From NCBI GenBank assembly GCA_947450095.1, contig CANFUF010000008.1:1-56259 (forward strand): 56,259 nt of DNA. Reading direction: 5' to 3'. The notes beneath the pieces were generated by a model. The model searched no databases. It was not told the DNA's origin and saw nothing but the letters and a program-made list of their open reading frames with translations. The stretch comes from Roseiflexaceae bacterium (GTDB lineage: Bacteria > Chloroflexota > Chloroflexia > Chloroflexales > Roseiflexaceae). The position numbers were made by a program, and so were the translations under genes. The stretch's first letter is position 1. Each line of letters begins with the position of its first letter. Of the stretch, positions 55,905-56,259 are shown piece after piece.

Positions 55905-56259
55905 ATGCAGAAACAACGAGTAAACTACAGCGTCATCACCATTGTGACATTGCTGATTGTGTTCTTCACGTTCGTCAACAACCAACCCCATGTGGCTGCA
56001 AAATCGTCGATTGCGCAGCCCATGGCGGTCACCGACACCCCTACCCCTACCCCCACCGACACGATCTACAACAACACTGGCATGACCGCAAGCCAATCAT
56101 CAACATTACTTAGCTGGGGTGCCTCACTAGCTATCGATGGAAATTTTACAAATTACACAGCCACAAATGGAGAAAATAATAGTTGGTTACAACTTGATTT
56201 GGGATATACACGTGATGTCACCAATGTAACTATTTATAATCGTACTGATTGTTGTCCTG
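55905..56259 (+). CDS. Secreted discoidin-domain protein, 5' part only
   Basis: The ATG at 55905 follows TAAGGAG, in which the stop codon of the giant gene and the ribosome binding site overlap, so the two genes are almost certainly co-transcribed and probably translationally coupled. The first 118 residues are visible. They comprise a membrane anchor or signal peptide (about 9-23, 'SVITIVTLLIVFFTFV'), a short Thr-Pro linker (TDTPTPTPTD) and the start of an F5/8C domain ('SQSSTLLSWGASLAIDGNFT', 'WLQLDLGYTRDVTNVTIYNR') closely resembling the discoidin modules inside the giant protein. The frame is open to the window edge. Confidence 0.85.
   Translation, partial: MQKQRVNYSVITIVTLLIVFFTFVNNQPHVAAKSSIAQPMAVTDTPTPTPTDTIYNNTGMTASQSSTLLSWGASLAIDGNFTNYTATNGENNSWLQLDLGYTRDVTNVTIYNRTDCCP

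Overview
The window looks like a chromosomal segment of a filamentous member of the Chloroflexota, most like a Herpetosiphon-type genome. This is inferred from moderate GC content, the presence of both core metabolism and very large secreted proteins, the family content, and a giant protein whose C-terminus ends in a 'YLPFL' motif that I associate with secreted proteins of this phylum. No rRNA, tRNA or CRISPR array was seen, so the taxonomic call rests on protein character only.

Left region (1-10.7 kb): the tail of a transposase, a kinase-fold protein with broken catalytic motifs, cysteine synthase, a small helical protein and a short-chain dehydrogenase. Then comes a four-gene leftward operon: a GalU-like protein with an eroded signature, a 1111-residue sugar kinase/nucleotidyltransferase fusion in reversed domain order, an Eis-like acetyltransferase and a PucR-type regulator.

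Core metabolic region (10.7-28.9 kb): rightward sucA-sucB (2-oxoglutarate dehydrogenase E1 and E2), leftward pgk, and a rightward run of an M16C protease, murA (Asp in place of the catalytic Cys) and a small membrane protein. These are followed by a leftward HTH-purH-hisIE operon and a rightward histidine kinase-response regulator-thioredoxin operon. Then come an 83-bp palindromic tandem repeat, a GT4 glycosyltransferase and a solitary DNA methyltransferase.

Accessory region (28.9-33.6 kb): a DoxX-like membrane protein, a divergent LysR regulator and an 815-residue NTPase/TPR protein. They are bracketed by two families of short degenerate repeats in opposite orientation on the two sides.

Right region (33.6-56.3 kb): one 22.25-kb gene encodes a 7416-residue membrane-anchored surface protein. 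It has three N-terminal membrane segments, two calcium-binding thrombospondin-3 clusters, an AT-rich block with a hydrophobic pore-like stretch, about eleven LamG-like domains, four discoidin (F5/8C) domains, Ig-like domains, two propellers and a P-domain. Several domains appear to be inserted inside other domains rather than strung end to end. A second secreted discoidin protein starts 11 bp after the stop and runs off the window. The nested giant protein and its coupled neighbour are the most unusual thing here.
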